From CAZEHO01 sp964511945 (GTDB lineage Bacteria; Actinomycetota; Acidimicrobiia; Spongiisociales; UBA11373), in NCBI GenBank assembly GCA_964511945.1, contig CAZEHO010000010.1, positions 1 through 64,000 of the forward strand: DNA of 64,000 nucleotides, in the 5' to 3' direction. Under the pieces are notes generated by a model that did not search any database, was not told the DNA's origin, and saw only the letters and a program-made list of their open reading frames with translations. Position 1 is the first letter of the stretch. The number at the start of each line of letters is the position of its first letter. Position numbers and translations under genes: made by a program. Shown piece after piece: positions 23,514 through 32,869 of this stretch.

Positions 23514-25891
23514 GCCGGCTGGGTACTTTCGACGGGTCCGGGGAAGCCCGGATACGGGATCCGGGTGTGGTAGTAGCCGATGAGCGTATCGACGAACATC
23601 TCTTTGATCCTGGTGAGCTCACCGAAGGTCATGTCGGATTCCTCCAACTGACCGTCTTCCACCTTCTCGGCGATGATCTGTTCCACCAGCTTGCGCAGAC
23701 TGTCGCTCGTCGGATCCTCATTCTGCACCATGGACCGGGCCGCAGCCTCGGCCGCGTCGGACAGCATGACGATGACCTGTTCCTTCGTCTTCGGCTTGCG
23801 CCCGCGATGGCGGTAATCGAGCGGGTTGATGTCGTCGCCGTAGAGGTCGAGCGCCTTGTGATAGAAGAAACGCATCAGGCTGGTCCCGTGGTGGGTCAGG
23901 ATGCCCTGGGCGATGTCGGGCGGGATCCGATACTCCCTTGACAGCCGCAGGCCCTCGGCCACGTGCGTACGGATGATGGAGGCCGATTCCTCCGGCGGCA
24001 GCTGGTCGTGCGGGTTCGACACACCAAACTGGTTCTCGACGAAGTAGCGGGGTGCGGTCGTCTTCCCGAGATCGTGGTAGTACGCCATCGCCTGAGCCAG
24101 CAGCGGATTGCCCTCCACCGATCGTGCTGCCTTCCCGGCCAGGTTCCCGACCATGATCGAGTGATTGAAGGTGCCCGGCGCCTGTTCCTCCAGAGCCCGC
24201 AGCGCGGGGTGGTTCCGGTCGGTGAGGTCGAGCAGCGTCTGCGTCGTCGTGATCCCGAACAGATTGGCCAGGAACGGCATCAACCCGAGCGCGACCACAC
24301 CGGATGCCACGCCGATCGTGGCGCCCCAGATGGTGGACATGACCACCGAGTCCGAGCCATAGAAGTACCACGACAGCGACAGTGCCAGCGGGATGTGAAT
24401 CGCCGCACTCACGGTGACCGCGACGCCCAGTTGGAAGCGGCTGGACACCGATGACACCATCGGAATCGGTGCCACCGCGGCGATCGCGGCGTAGATCGCC
24501 ATCGCCGGATCTGCGGTTGCCAGGGCTGTGAACACCGTCACCGGCACGGCCACCAGCAGACCGACCCGGCTGTCGAACAGCGACGCCGCCAAATACCCGA
24601 ACAGCGCGGCCGGCACCAGGAAGCCGAGTTCGACCCGGTCGCGTGTCACCAGTTCCGGAATGCGCGCCGACAGCGCCGCCAGAACTAGCAGCAGGCCGAA
24701 CAGGGCAACGAGCTTGGTCTGGCGCCAGTACGCCGGCCGCATCCGCCAGAGGTAGAAGAGCGCCAGCAACACAACGAGCAGCCCGGCGAACGCGAGCGGG
24801 CGCAAAGGCGGCGGCTCTTCGGTGGGAACCAGCAGTTCCAGATCGTTGATCGCCTCGAGTTGGACGTCGGTGAGGCGCTCACCCGCCCGCACGATTGCCT
24901 CACCGGGGATGAACACGACGGTGACGTCGCTTACCTCGGCCTTTGCCGCTTCCCGGGCGAGTTCGGTCGCCGCATCGTCGCGCACCGAATTCGCCTGCAG
25001 TGAGGTGGCCACCAGATCGGCCACGGCGGCCTCGGCATCGTCGCGCTGACTCTCGGGCAGGGTGCGCAGCAGGATCAGCTCTCGAGGTTCGGTGACCAGG
25101 GCGGCCCTGATCTGCTCGAGTTCGGTAGAGCGGATGCCCGCCTCCAGCAGCTCACGTGCCTGGTCGAGAGCCTCCTGCTCCACGAACAGGAACAGCGGCT
25201 GTTCGCCGAACTCGACCCGCTCGATGTCATCGTTCAGGATGTCGACGAGGGTGGTGATCGTCTCCACCTTGAGCAGCGGTTGAAGCTTGCGCAGTTCGGA
25301 GATCTGGAACTCACGCGGCGGGGGCGGTGGGAGCGTGGTGGTGGTCGTCGTCGAGGACGTGGTCGTCGACTCGGCCACGGTGGTCGATGTCGTCGACGAC
25401 GAGGTCGTGGTGTCCTCGTCGGCCTCTCCGTCGGTAGCCGCCTCGGTCGTCGTGGTCGTCTCGCCCTCGGAGGTAGTCGTCTCGGCAACGGTGGTGGTCG
25501 TTGTCGTCGTGGACGACGTAGGGGCAATGGTCGACGGGGTGATCGCGTCGGGATCGATGTCGGGGATGTCGAGCGGCTCCGCCGTGAGTTCGGCGTTGGT
25601 GAAGAACTCCTGGATGCTCTCGAGGACCGCGTTGGTGGCGTCGGTGTCCTCGGTGTAGATGTCGTCGACCAGCGCCGCGGCTTCGATCCGTGCCTGGTCG
25701 GTCTGGAACTCATCGGTAACCGACACCTGCCGGGTCGCGATGAACGTGTCCGGTGCCGGCTGACCCGACACCAGCTCAACCGGCGGGATCTCGTCGGCGT
25801 GGCCGACCACCAAAGCGAGAACGGAGAAGACCACCGTCAACGCGAGCACGACGGCTCGAACCACCCCGGACGCACGCGCCGAGAGCCTCAT
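23510..25891 (-). CDS. pgpH: 7TM-HD domain phosphohydrolase (PgpH family)
   Basis: The 793-aa membrane protein has an N-terminal anchor (residues 9-29), a large extracytoplasmic 7TMR-HDED domain, about seven transmembrane helices (residues 345-540) and a cytoplasmic HD domain. The HD domain holds FNHSIMVGNLAGKAA, YYHDLGKTTAPRYF and ILTHHGTSLMRFFYHKA. Relatives such as Listeria PgpH hydrolyse cyclic di-AMP; that activity is inferred here. An insertion of about 70 residues rich in Thr, Ser and Glu (about 123-195, runs of six Thr) interrupts the extracytoplasmic domain and looks like a flexible linker. It overlaps phoH and ybeY by 4 bp. Confidence 0.9.
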   Translation of the reverse strand: MRLSARASGVVRAVVLALTVVFSVLALVVGHADEIPPVELVSGQPAPDTFIATRQVSVTDEFQTDQARIEAAALVDDIYTEDTDATNAVLESIQEFFTNAELTAEPLDIPDIDPDAITPSTIAPTSSTTTTTTTVAETTTSEGETTTTTEAATDGEADEDTTTSSSTTSTTVAESTTTSSTTTTTTLPPPPPREFQISELRKLQPLLKVETITTLVDILNDDIERVEFGEQPLFLFVEQEALDQARELLEAGIRSTELEQIRAALVTEPRELILLRTLPESQRDDAEAAVADLVATSLQANSVRDDAATELAREAAKAEVSDVTVVFIPGEAIVRAGERLTDVQLEAINDLELLVPTEEPPPLRPLAFAGLLVVLLALFYLWRMRPAYWRQTKLVALFGLLLVLAALSARIPELVTRDRVELGFLVPAALFGYLAASLFDSRVGLLVAVPVTVFTALATADPAMAIYAAIAAVAPIPMVSSVSSRFQLGVAVTVSAAIHIPLALSLSWYFYGSDSVVMSTIWGATIGVASGVVALGLMPFLANLFGITTTQTLLDLTDRNHPALRALEEQAPGTFNHSIMVGNLAGKAARSVEGNPLLAQAMAYYHDLGKTTAPRYFVENQFGVSNPHDQLPPEESASIIRTHVAEGLRLSREYRIPPDIAQGILTHHGTSLMRFFYHKALDLYGDDINPLDYRHRGRKPKTKEQVIVMLSDAAEAAARSMVQNEDPTSDSLRKLVEQIIAEKVEDGQLEESDMTFGELTRIKEMFVDTLIGYYHTRIPYPGFPGPVESTQPA

Positions 25892-26868
25892 TCGTCCTCC
25901 GCAGCCTGCTGTTCGTAGAGACGGTAGGCCTCGACGATCGAGGCGACGATTCGGTGCCGGACGACGTCTTCGGCAGTGAGTTCCACAAAGGAGACTCCAG
26001 TGATGCCACCGAGCACGTGACGGACCTGACGCAGGCCGGAACCGCGCCCGGACGGCAGGTCGATCTGGGTGATGTCTCCGGTGACGACCATCTTCGAATT
26101 GAAGCCGAGACGGGTGAGGAACATCTTCATTTGCTCCGGCGACGTGTTCTGCGCCTCGTCGAGCACCACGAAGGAGTCATTGAGGGTCCGGCCCCGCATG
26201 TATGCCAGCGGAGCGATCTCGATGGTTCCCCTCTCGACCAATCGCTGAGTTTCTTCAGGTCCCAGCATGTCGAACAGCGCGTCATAGAGCGGCCGCAGGT
26301 ATGGATCGACCTTGGCTGCGAGATCGCCCGGGAGGAATCCGAGACGCTCGCCCGCTTCGACTGCCGGCCTGGTGAGGATGATTCGGCTCACCGCCGCGGT
26401 GGAGAGTGCCTCGACGGCGAGAGCCATCGCCAGGTACGTCTTGCCGGTTCCGGCCGGCCCCACCGAGAAGGTGACCGTATTGCGGCGGATCGCATCGAGG
26501 TACCGCTTCTGGTTGAAGGTCTTGGGCCGGATGATCTTGCCCCGGCCGACCGCAACTCCGTCGGTGAACACTGCCGATGGGCTGGCAACGTCGGACTTCA
26601 CCAGGTCGACGACCCGGCGAACACGATCCTCGTCGAGCCGCTGGCCGTCGCGGACCAGAACGAGCAACTCCTCCAGCGCCGTCTTGGCCAGGGAACGATC
26701 CTCGTCCTCTCCGCTGATGGTCAGCTCGTCACCCCGGGCCACGATCCGGACGCGCGGGAACGCTTCCTCTATCAAACGGAGGAACACATCGCGCTCACCC
26801 AGCAGCGCCAGCATGTGGTGATCGCCGGGGACACGCAGCTTGGCCTCATCGAGGGAAGCGGGCGTCAA
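25888..26868 (-). CDS. phoH: PhoH-like ATPase
   Basis: The 326-aa cytoplasmic ATPase has P-loop GPAGTGKTYLAMALAVEAL and Walker B-like FVVLDEAQNTSPEQMKMFL. PhoH/YbeZ proteins work with YbeY in RNA metabolism, and the two genes share this operon with pgpH between them. The TTG start at 26868 (TPASLDEAKLRVPGDHHML) has GAGG upstream. A TATACT promoter-like box at about 26911-26916 on the minus strand suggests a promoter in the 79-bp gap after bldD. Confidence 0.92.
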   Translation of the reverse strand: MTPASLDEAKLRVPGDHHMLALLGERDVFLRLIEEAFPRVRIVARGDELTISGEDEDRSLAKTALEELLVLVRDGQRLDEDRVRRVVDLVKSDVASPSAVFTDGVAVGRGKIIRPKTFNQKRYLDAIRRNTVTFSVGPAGTGKTYLAMALAVEALSTAAVSRIILTRPAVEAGERLGFLPGDLAAKVDPYLRPLYDALFDMLGPEETQRLVERGTIEIAPLAYMRGRTLNDSFVVLDEAQNTSPEQMKMFLTRLGFNSKMVVTGDITQIDLPSGRGSGLRQVRHVLGGITGVSFVELTAEDVVRHRIVASIVEAYRLYEQQAAEDE

Positions 26869-26947
26869 AGAAGGCCTCGTTCCGAGGGACTCATCGAGAG
26901 GGCGCCAGTATACTCTGGGCGGCTCAGCCCCCGGACCACGAGGAGTC

Positions 26948-27433
26948 CTACCCCTCTTCGGTCAGGCCCAGTTCGGCGAGGCGCTCGGCGAATGCTTCTT
27001 CCGACTGATCCAACAGCAGCGCCAGCATCCGCAGGTCGTCCCGGCGGATCGTCAAGACACGTCCGTTGAAATCCTGGCGCATCATCTGGATCGCACGCAG
27101 GAAACGATCGAAGATCTCAGCTTCGGTCCCGGTCAGCCGCTCCATGGCATCAAGATCGATCGTGATACCGCCGGCCGGAATCGAGGCCAGGGTCCGCTCC
27201 CCGCTCTCCTCCTGCGGGAGGAACTGGGTGATCGGCACCTGGAAGAAGGCTGCAAGGCGGTGGAGGCGAGGCAGCGACAGGCTTCGCTCACCGCGTTCGT
27301 ATGCGCCGACGACCGCAGCCTTGAACTCACCCGAGCTCAGACGTTGAACGTCTTGGAGCGACAGGCCGCGCTGCTTGCGGATCGTCCGCAGCCGCGCCCC
27401 GACGAGGTCGTTATACGTGGGCGTCACTCCCAA
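26948..27433 (-). CDS. bldD: BldD-like XRE regulator
   Basis: The 161-aa protein has an N-terminal XRE helix-turn-helix (residues 10-68, LRTIRKQRGLSLQDVQRLS, VVGAYERGERSLS) and a C-terminal domain as in Streptomyces BldD. BldD dimerises on c-di-GMP through RxD-x8-RxxD. Here R119-Q-D121, eight residues (FNGRVLTI) and R130-R-D-D133 match that signature exactly. The protein probably represses target genes when c-di-GMP is bound. What it controls in this organism is unknown. The 159-bp upstream region contains a TGTGCACA palindrome at 27491-27498. Confidence 0.88.
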   Translation of the reverse strand: MGVTPTYNDLVGARLRTIRKQRGLSLQDVQRLSSGEFKAAVVGAYERGERSLSLPRLHRLAAFFQVPITQFLPQEESGERTLASIPAGGITIDLDAMERLTGTEAEIFDRFLRAIQMMRQDFNGRVLTIRRDDLRMLALLLDQSEEAFAERLAELGLTEEG

Positions 27434-27592
27434 TCCAACTCCTCCGACTCAGCAGCGCTCTCACGAACAATACCGATGGAGAACGCTCTGTGTGCACATC
27501 CTAGCCACACTTCGCAGTGGGATGCCAGCACCAATCGCGGTCGCCGACCACTCATGGTGAAGGGTGCATGTGCAAACACACCACCGCTGCAA

Positions 27593-28678
27593 TCACTTGT
27601 TGCGGCGACGGCGCTTCGGTTCGGTCGGCTGCTCGCCCACCAGGTCGGCGTAGGCCCGGAGAGCGTCCTCGGCGTCGGCATCCAGCTTGACGGGAACATC
27701 GACTCGAACGTCGACGAGCAGGTCGCCGCGTCCCCGCCGTCGCAAGCGGGGCATGCCCAGGCGCGACAGTTTGAACACGGACCCGGGCTGGGTCCCGGCC
27801 GGGATGTCGAAGTCGAGATCGTCACCGTCGACGGTGGGCACGGTCACCGTGGTCCCCAGCGCAGCTTCGGCGAATCCCACCGCGAGATGGTGCACGAGAT
27901 CGGGTCCGTGGCGCTCGAAACGATCGTCCGGCAGCACCGAGATCTCAACGTAGAGGTCCCCCGGCGGTCCACCCGCCTCACCGGCCGCACCCCGCCCTGG
28001 AATACGCAACCGGGAGCCGTCCTCGATGCCGGCCGGGATCTCGACGGTGACCGAACGGTCGTCGACCACCGATCCGGCTCCGCTGCACTCGGGGCACGGA
28101 GTCACGATGACCTGACCTCGCCCCCGGCACTTGTCGCACGGGGCCACCGACATGGTGGTTCCCAGGAAGGTCTGGCGGGTCACACGAACCGCGCCCTGAC
28201 CGGCACATCGATCACACGTTTCGAGCGGCTCACCCGGCTCGGATCCGCTACCACTGCAGGCTGCACACACCACGGGAGCCCGGAAGGTGACTTCACGCGC
28301 CGCATCAGCGGCGGCGTCGGCGAGCGCCATGCTGACCCGGGTGATCACGTCGGACCCCTGCGCCGGACCGGCCTGCTGCGCGCCGAAGTTGAACCCGAAG
28401 CCGGCACCGAAGAACCGCGTCAACAGGTCGTCGATCCCACCGAACGACGAGAACAAGTCGCCAAGATCAACCTGGCCGCCACGGTCGTAGGTGGCTCGCT
28501 TCTGTGGGTCGCTCAGCACCTCGTAGGCCTGGGCGATCTCGCGGAACCGGCCTTCAGCCTGAGGGTCGTCGGGGTTGGCGTCGGGATGCGTCTCACGGGC
28601 GAGCCGCCGGAAGGCCTTCTTGATGTCGTCCTGGGAGGCGTCGCGTGAAACCCCGAGCAGTTCGTAATAGTCGGCCAT
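27593..28678 (-). CDS. dnaJ: chaperone DnaJ
   Basis: The 361-aa co-chaperone of DnaK has a J domain (residues 1-66, with HPD in ARETHPDANPDD), a short Gly/Phe region (FFGAGFGFNFG), four zinc motifs (CAACSGSGS, CDRCAGQG, CDKCRGRG, CPECSGAG) and C-terminal substrate-binding domains (DRFERHGPDLVHHLAVG). It lies 1 bp downstream of hrcA and is co-transcribed under the CIRCE operator. No dnaK or grpE is in this window. Confidence 0.95.
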   Translation of the reverse strand: MADYYELLGVSRDASQDDIKKAFRRLARETHPDANPDDPQAEGRFREIAQAYEVLSDPQKRATYDRGGQVDLGDLFSSFGGIDDLLTRFFGAGFGFNFGAQQAGPAQGSDVITRVSMALADAAADAAREVTFRAPVVCAACSGSGSEPGEPLETCDRCAGQGAVRVTRQTFLGTTMSVAPCDKCRGRGQVIVTPCPECSGAGSVVDDRSVTVEIPAGIEDGSRLRIPGRGAAGEAGGPPGDLYVEISVLPDDRFERHGPDLVHHLAVGFAEAALGTTVTVPTVDGDDLDFDIPAGTQPGSVFKLSRLGMPRLRRRGRGDLLVDVRVDVPVKLDADAEDALRAYADLVGEQPTEPKRRRRNK

Positions 28679-28679
28679 C

Positions 28680-29684
28680 TCAGGCGCCCGACTGGTCGGT
28701 GAGCGCGTCGCTCACTTCTTCGACGACCTTGATGTTGCGCTTGTAGTCCATGCGCATCGGTCCCAGCAGACCCATCCGACCCGCTCCACTGCCGATCTCG
28801 TAGCGGGTGGAGATCACCGCGAGGTCATCCTCGCCGGCCTCCAATTCCCGGCCGATCCGCACCGTTGTCTGATCTGAATCGGCACCAAGCAGACCGAGCA
28901 CCCCGGCCTCGTGGTCGAGCAGGCCGAGGATCCGGTGGAGCGTGTTCATGTCCTCCCAAAGCGAGAGAAGGTGGCTGGTCCCACCGACATAGACCTCCCG
29001 CTCCCCCTTTGCGGCACCCGAGATCGCCATGTAGACCGCCTCGACCAGGTCGAGCGCAGGCGGCGGGAGCTCGGTGGCCAGCTCGTCCAGGTCCAACCGG
29101 TCGGCAGCACCCGGAGCAAGTGCGATTCCGTGCAAGGTGTCGGTGAGCACCTCTTGGACACGCTCGATCTCGGCGGGAGTCGCCGGCACCGATGAGCGCA
29201 GCATCGTCTGGGTCACCCGGCCGCCATCGGTCACCAGCACCAGCAGCACCACCCCGGCCTCGAGCGGGACCAGACGGGCATCACGAACCGTCGCCCCGGC
29301 GAGCCCCGGGCCGAGCACGATCGAGGGATAGTTGGTGATCTCGGACAGCAGCTCTGAGGTTTCTTTGAGCAGCCGGTTCAACTCGGCGTGGATCGATGCG
29401 AAGAACTCCTCGATGCGATGCCGGGTGGGCTGACGCAGCGATCCGGGCGACAGATGATCGATGTAGTAGCGGTAGCCGCGGTCGGTGGGAACCCGGCCCG
29501 CCGACGAATGCGGCTTCTCGATCAGGCCGTCGCGCTCCAGGATGACCAGATCGTTGCGAATGGTCGCGCTGGAACACATGAGCGAGCTGTGATCGAGGAT
29601 CGACCGGGAACTCACCGGGCTTCCCGTCCGGACGTGCTCCTCGACCAGGACCCGCAGAATGGCGGCCTTGCGATCGTCCAACAT
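28680..29684 (-). CDS. hrcA: heat-inducible repressor HrcA
   Basis: The 334-aa repressor of class I heat-shock genes starts at ATG 29684 (MLDDRKAAILRVLVEEH). The winged-helix DNA-binding domain is at residues 1-75 (SSATIRNDLVILERDGLIE, SSAGRVPTDRGYRYYI), followed by the GAF-like HrcA domain. Its operator, a CIRCE element, lies 33 bp upstream of the start, which implies autoregulation. It forms an operon with dnaJ. Confidence 0.93.
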   Translation of the reverse strand: MLDDRKAAILRVLVEEHVRTGSPVSSRSILDHSSLMCSSATIRNDLVILERDGLIEKPHSSAGRVPTDRGYRYYIDHLSPGSLRQPTRHRIEEFFASIHAELNRLLKETSELLSEITNYPSIVLGPGLAGATVRDARLVPLEAGVVLLVLVTDGGRVTQTMLRSSVPATPAEIERVQEVLTDTLHGIALAPGAADRLDLDELATELPPPALDLVEAVYMAISGAAKGEREVYVGGTSHLLSLWEDMNTLHRILGLLDHEAGVLGLLGADSDQTTVRIGRELEAGEDDLAVISTRYEIGSGAGRMGLLGPMRMDYKRNIKVVEEVSDALTDQSGA

Positions 29685-29717
29685 CCCGGCCGAGGTTAGC
29701 ACCGGAGCCCGCCTTTC

Positions 29718-29744
29718 TTAGCAGTCTCAATCATCGAGTGCTAA
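29718..29744. promoter_or_regulatory. CIRCE operator (HrcA-binding site)
   Basis: TTAGCAGTC, 9 nt, GAGTGCTAA matches the CIRCE consensus (TTAGCACTC-N9-GAGTGCTAA) at 17 of 18 arm positions. It lies just upstream of hrcA and overlaps the last codons and stop of hemW. Confidence 0.93.
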
Positions 29745-30899
29745 CACGGCTCGGGCGACCTCATCCCCCATCAACGGGGCTGCGACCCGCACCCGACGTT
29801 CGTCTCCGGTGAGAATCCCGGCATCGATCAGGCGCCGCCCCCATTCCGATTCGAGCAGCCTGGCGGCAGCCTCATCGCGCACGACACCGGCGGTGCGGCG
29901 CAGGCCGAGGATCAGCCGGTCGGCAGCGGCGCTCCACCCATCCAGTGTCTCGGAACCCGATGTTGCCGGACGCCCTTCCTCGATCGCCTCCAGGTATCGG
30001 TCGAGACGCCGCACGTTCCAGGACCGGACCCTGTCCAGGTGGCGATGAGCACCATTGCCGAACGCGAGGTAATCGCCGCCGGCCCAGGTGATCAGGTTGT
30101 AGCTGCAGGCATGACCCGGGGCTGCAGCATTCGAGGTCTCGTAGCGGTCGAGCCCCGCAGACGATGCCAGATCCCAGGCAGCTTCGTACTTGTCTGCCTG
30201 ATCGTCCGGGTCAGGAGCCGGGGCACCGACGGCGACCTCCCGCGACAGCGGTGTACCCCGTTCGACCGTCAGGGCGTAGCACGAGAGGTGATCGATACCG
30301 GTCGCCAGGGCTCGGGTGACCGAATGGGTCCAGGACGCCATCGCCTCGCCGGGAGTTCCGAAGATCAAGTCCAGGTTGATCGACCGGAACCCGGCGGCCC
30401 GGGCGCGCTGCACCGCCTGTTCGGCGCTCTCGGGCTTGTGGACCCTTCCCAGGCTGCGCAGCACCCCGGCGTCGAAGGACTGCGCACCAAGGGACACCCG
30501 ATTGAATCCCGCCTCGACCAGGCCATCGGCCAAGGCGCCGGTCCAATCCTCGGGGTTCGCTTCGAGGGACATCTCGGCGTCGGAGGTCAGCCCATGACGA
30601 TCGACCAGAACGGCCACCACCCGGCCGAGCTGGTCGGCACGCAGCCGGCTCGGTGTTCCGCCACCGATCGCAATCGCCGACAAGGGACTCGATTGCTGCG
30701 GCGACGCCTGGATCTCGCCGACGAGTGCATCGACATAACGATCGAACTGGTCCTCGGCGCCGGCGACAACGGCGAAGTCGCAGTAGGGACACACCCGATG
30801 ACAAAACGGAACATGGACGTAGGCGGCGAGGAGATGTGCCGCGGCGTCGGCTAGGTGGGGAGAGTCGGGCGGATCGACCGCACGGGTGCCTGAGGTCAC
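29727..30899 (-). CDS. hemW: HemW-like radical SAM protein
   Basis: The 390-aa protein is related to coproporphyrinogen III oxidases; HemW acts as a heme chaperone. Radical SAM motif CHRVCPYC follows AAYVHVPF, and IGGGTPSRL, SLGAQSFDAGVLRSLGR and NLDLIFGTPGE are typical. The C-terminal HemN domain has LTWAGG-like and LILGLRRTAGV segments. GTG 30899 is chosen because sequence upstream to the alternative ATG at 30950 is made of heptad repeats. The stop overlaps the CIRCE operator of hrcA. Confidence 0.88.
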   Translation of the reverse strand: MTSGTRAVDPPDSPHLADAAAHLLAAYVHVPFCHRVCPYCDFAVVAGAEDQFDRYVDALVGEIQASPQQSSPLSAIAIGGGTPSRLRADQLGRVVAVLVDRHGLTSDAEMSLEANPEDWTGALADGLVEAGFNRVSLGAQSFDAGVLRSLGRVHKPESAEQAVQRARAAGFRSINLDLIFGTPGEAMASWTHSVTRALATGIDHLSCYALTVERGTPLSREVAVGAPAPDPDDQADKYEAAWDLASSAGLDRYETSNAAAPGHACSYNLITWAGGDYLAFGNGAHRHLDRVRSWNVRRLDRYLEAIEEGRPATSGSETLDGWSAAADRLILGLRRTAGVVRDEAAARLLESEWGRRLIDAGILTGDERRVRVAAPLMGDEVARAVLALDD

Positions 30900-30903
30900 A
30901 ATG

Positions 30904-30977
30904 CGACGGGCGACGAGCGACGAGCCACGAGAGGGTCCTGCGTGGCCCATAGCCCGTTGCTCGTTGCTCGTTGCTCA
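30904..30977. repeat. heptad repeat arrays B (two opposed blocks)
   Basis: Between hemW and lepA lie four tandem 7-mers on the plus strand (CGACGGG CGACGAG CGACGAG CCACGAG, 30904-30931); their complement reads as CTCGTCG units. A second block follows at 30957-30977 (TTGCTCG TTGCTCG TTGCTCA). Read in the appropriate strand all but one end in TCR. Confidence 0.6.
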
Positions 30978-32780
30978 CTCATCATCGACTCGCAGCACAG
31001 AGATGAAGGCTTCCTGCGGCACCTCCACGCTGCCGACCATCTTCATCCGACGCTTGCCTTCCTTCTGGCGTTCCAGCAGCTTCCGTTTGCGGGTCACGTC
31101 ACCGCCGTAACACTTCGCCAGCACATCCTTGCGACGAGCCTTCACCGTCTCTCTGGCAATGATCCGCGACCCCACCGCAGCCTGGATGGGCACGTCGAAC
31201 ATCTGCCGCGGGATTGCGGCTCGCAGACGCTCCACCAGCTGCTTGCCGAATGTGTAAGCCCTGTCCCTGTGCACCACGGCAGAGAAGGCGTCGACCGGGA
31301 CACTGTTCAGCAAGACGTCGACCCGAACCAGGTCGGCGGTGCGGTAGCCGTCCGCCTCGTAGTCGAGTGAGGCGTATCCCCGGGTCCTTGACTTCAGCTG
31401 GTCGAAGAACCCGAACACGATCTCGGCCAGCGGGACCCGGTAATCCAATTCCACCCGCTCGGGAGTCAGGTACTGCATCGAGCTCATCTCGCCGCGCCGG
31501 TCCTGGAGCAGCTCCATCACGGTGCCGGTGTACTCAGAAGGTGTCAGCACCATCACCCGGACGACCGGCTCCTGGATCTCCCACCCCCGCCCGGTGTCCG
31601 GCAGATCCTGCGGACTGTGGACCTCACGCTCGGTCCCGTCGGCCATCACCAGCCGGTACGCCACCGACGGTGCCGTAGTCACCAGATCGAGGTCGTATTC
31701 GCGCTCCAGTCGCTCGCGCACGATCTCCATATGCAGGAGGCCGAGGAAACCGCAGCGGAACCCAAATCCCAGTGCCCGCGACGTCTCCGGTTCGTAGAAC
31801 AAGGCAGCATCGTTGAGGCGCAGCTTCTCCAACGCCTCGCGCAGGCGCTCGAAGTCGTCACCGTCGGTCGGGAACAACCCCGAGAACACCATCGGCTTGG
31901 GCTCCTGGTAGCCGGCAAGCGGTTCGTCCGACAGCCGGTCCGAGCGCGTGACCGTGTCGCCCACCCGGAGGCGGTCGATTTCTTTCACCCCGGTGATGAG
32001 GTACCCGACCTCGCCGGGTCCCAGAGCCCCGACTTTCACCGCCTTGGGGGTCAGCACCCCGACCTCATCGGCATCCGGGGTCTCCGCGGTGGCCATGAAC
32101 CGCAGCGGATCGCCGGTTCCGATTCGCCCGTCGGTCACCCGTACGTAGCAGACGACCCCCCGGTAGGTGTCGTAGTACGAGTCGAACACGAGAGCCCGCA
32201 GCGGAGCGTCGGGATGCCCCCCGGGCGCCGGCAGGCGTTCGATGATCGCTTCGAGCAACTCGTCGACTCCTTCGCCCGTCTTGGCGGAGACGGCAAGGAT
32301 GTCCTCGGCGTCCACTCCGAGCACGGAGGCGAGCTCCTCGGTGACCCGCTCCGGTTCGGCTGCGGGAAGATCCACCTTGTTGAGCACCGGGATGATCTCC
32401 AGCCCACTCTCCAGTGCCAGATACGCATTCGCCAGGGTCTGCGCCTCAACCCCCTGAGCCGCGTCGACCAGCAGCACCGCTCCCTCGCATGCGGCGAGGC
32501 TGCGAGAAACCTCGTACGTGAAGTCCACGTGTCCCGGAGTATCGATCAGGTTGAGCAGATACGTCTCGCCGTCGGCGGCTTCGTAGCGAAGCCGCACCGC
32601 CTGCGCCTTGATGGTGATGCCCCGCTCCCGCTCCAGATCCATTGAGTCGAGGACCTGATCGCGCATCTCGCGCTCGGAGAGCGCCCCAACCCGCTCCAGC
32701 AGGCGATCGGCCAGGGTCGACTTCCCATGGTCGATGTGGGCGATGATCGAGAAGTTGCGGATACGCGCGATCGGAGTCAC
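30975..32780 (-). CDS. lepA: elongation factor 4
   Basis: The 601-aa translational GTPase acts on stalled or initiating ribosomes. The GTG at 32780 (TPIARIRNFSIIAHIDHGKS) is chosen over an upstream in-frame start because EF-4 begins this way and the length then fits the family. G motifs: AHIDHGKSTLADR, RGITIKAQ, DTPGHVDF and NKVDLP. The C terminus carries the LepA-specific domain (KARRKDVLAKCYGGDVTRKRK, quoted in part: VLAKCYGGDVTRKRKLLE). It is divergent from rpsT. Confidence 0.95.
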   Translation of the reverse strand: MTPIARIRNFSIIAHIDHGKSTLADRLLERVGALSEREMRDQVLDSMDLERERGITIKAQAVRLRYEAADGETYLLNLIDTPGHVDFTYEVSRSLAACEGAVLLVDAAQGVEAQTLANAYLALESGLEIIPVLNKVDLPAAEPERVTEELASVLGVDAEDILAVSAKTGEGVDELLEAIIERLPAPGGHPDAPLRALVFDSYYDTYRGVVCYVRVTDGRIGTGDPLRFMATAETPDADEVGVLTPKAVKVGALGPGEVGYLITGVKEIDRLRVGDTVTRSDRLSDEPLAGYQEPKPMVFSGLFPTDGDDFERLREALEKLRLNDAALFYEPETSRALGFGFRCGFLGLLHMEIVRERLEREYDLDLVTTAPSVAYRLVMADGTEREVHSPQDLPDTGRGWEIQEPVVRVMVLTPSEYTGTVMELLQDRRGEMSSMQYLTPERVELDYRVPLAEIVFGFFDQLKSRTRGYASLDYEADGYRTADLVRVDVLLNSVPVDAFSAVVHRDRAYTFGKQLVERLRAAIPRQMFDVPIQAAVGSRIIARETVKARRKDVLAKCYGGDVTRKRKLLERQKEGKRRMKMVGSVEVPQEAFISVLRVDDE

Positions 32781-32869
32781 AGCACAAAAGAGGGGGTGGA
32801 GCGGCATTGTACCGCCCCCTCCCCCCTGCTAACCTGCCGCCGTTCCCCGAACAACGAGTGCGTTTTCGC

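Noticed and set aside
25326..25530. Simple repeat array in the Thr-rich region of pgpH as a mobile or CRISPR-like repeat
   Set aside because: It encodes the low-complexity linker in frame with degenerate Thr/Ser codons and has no spacer structure.
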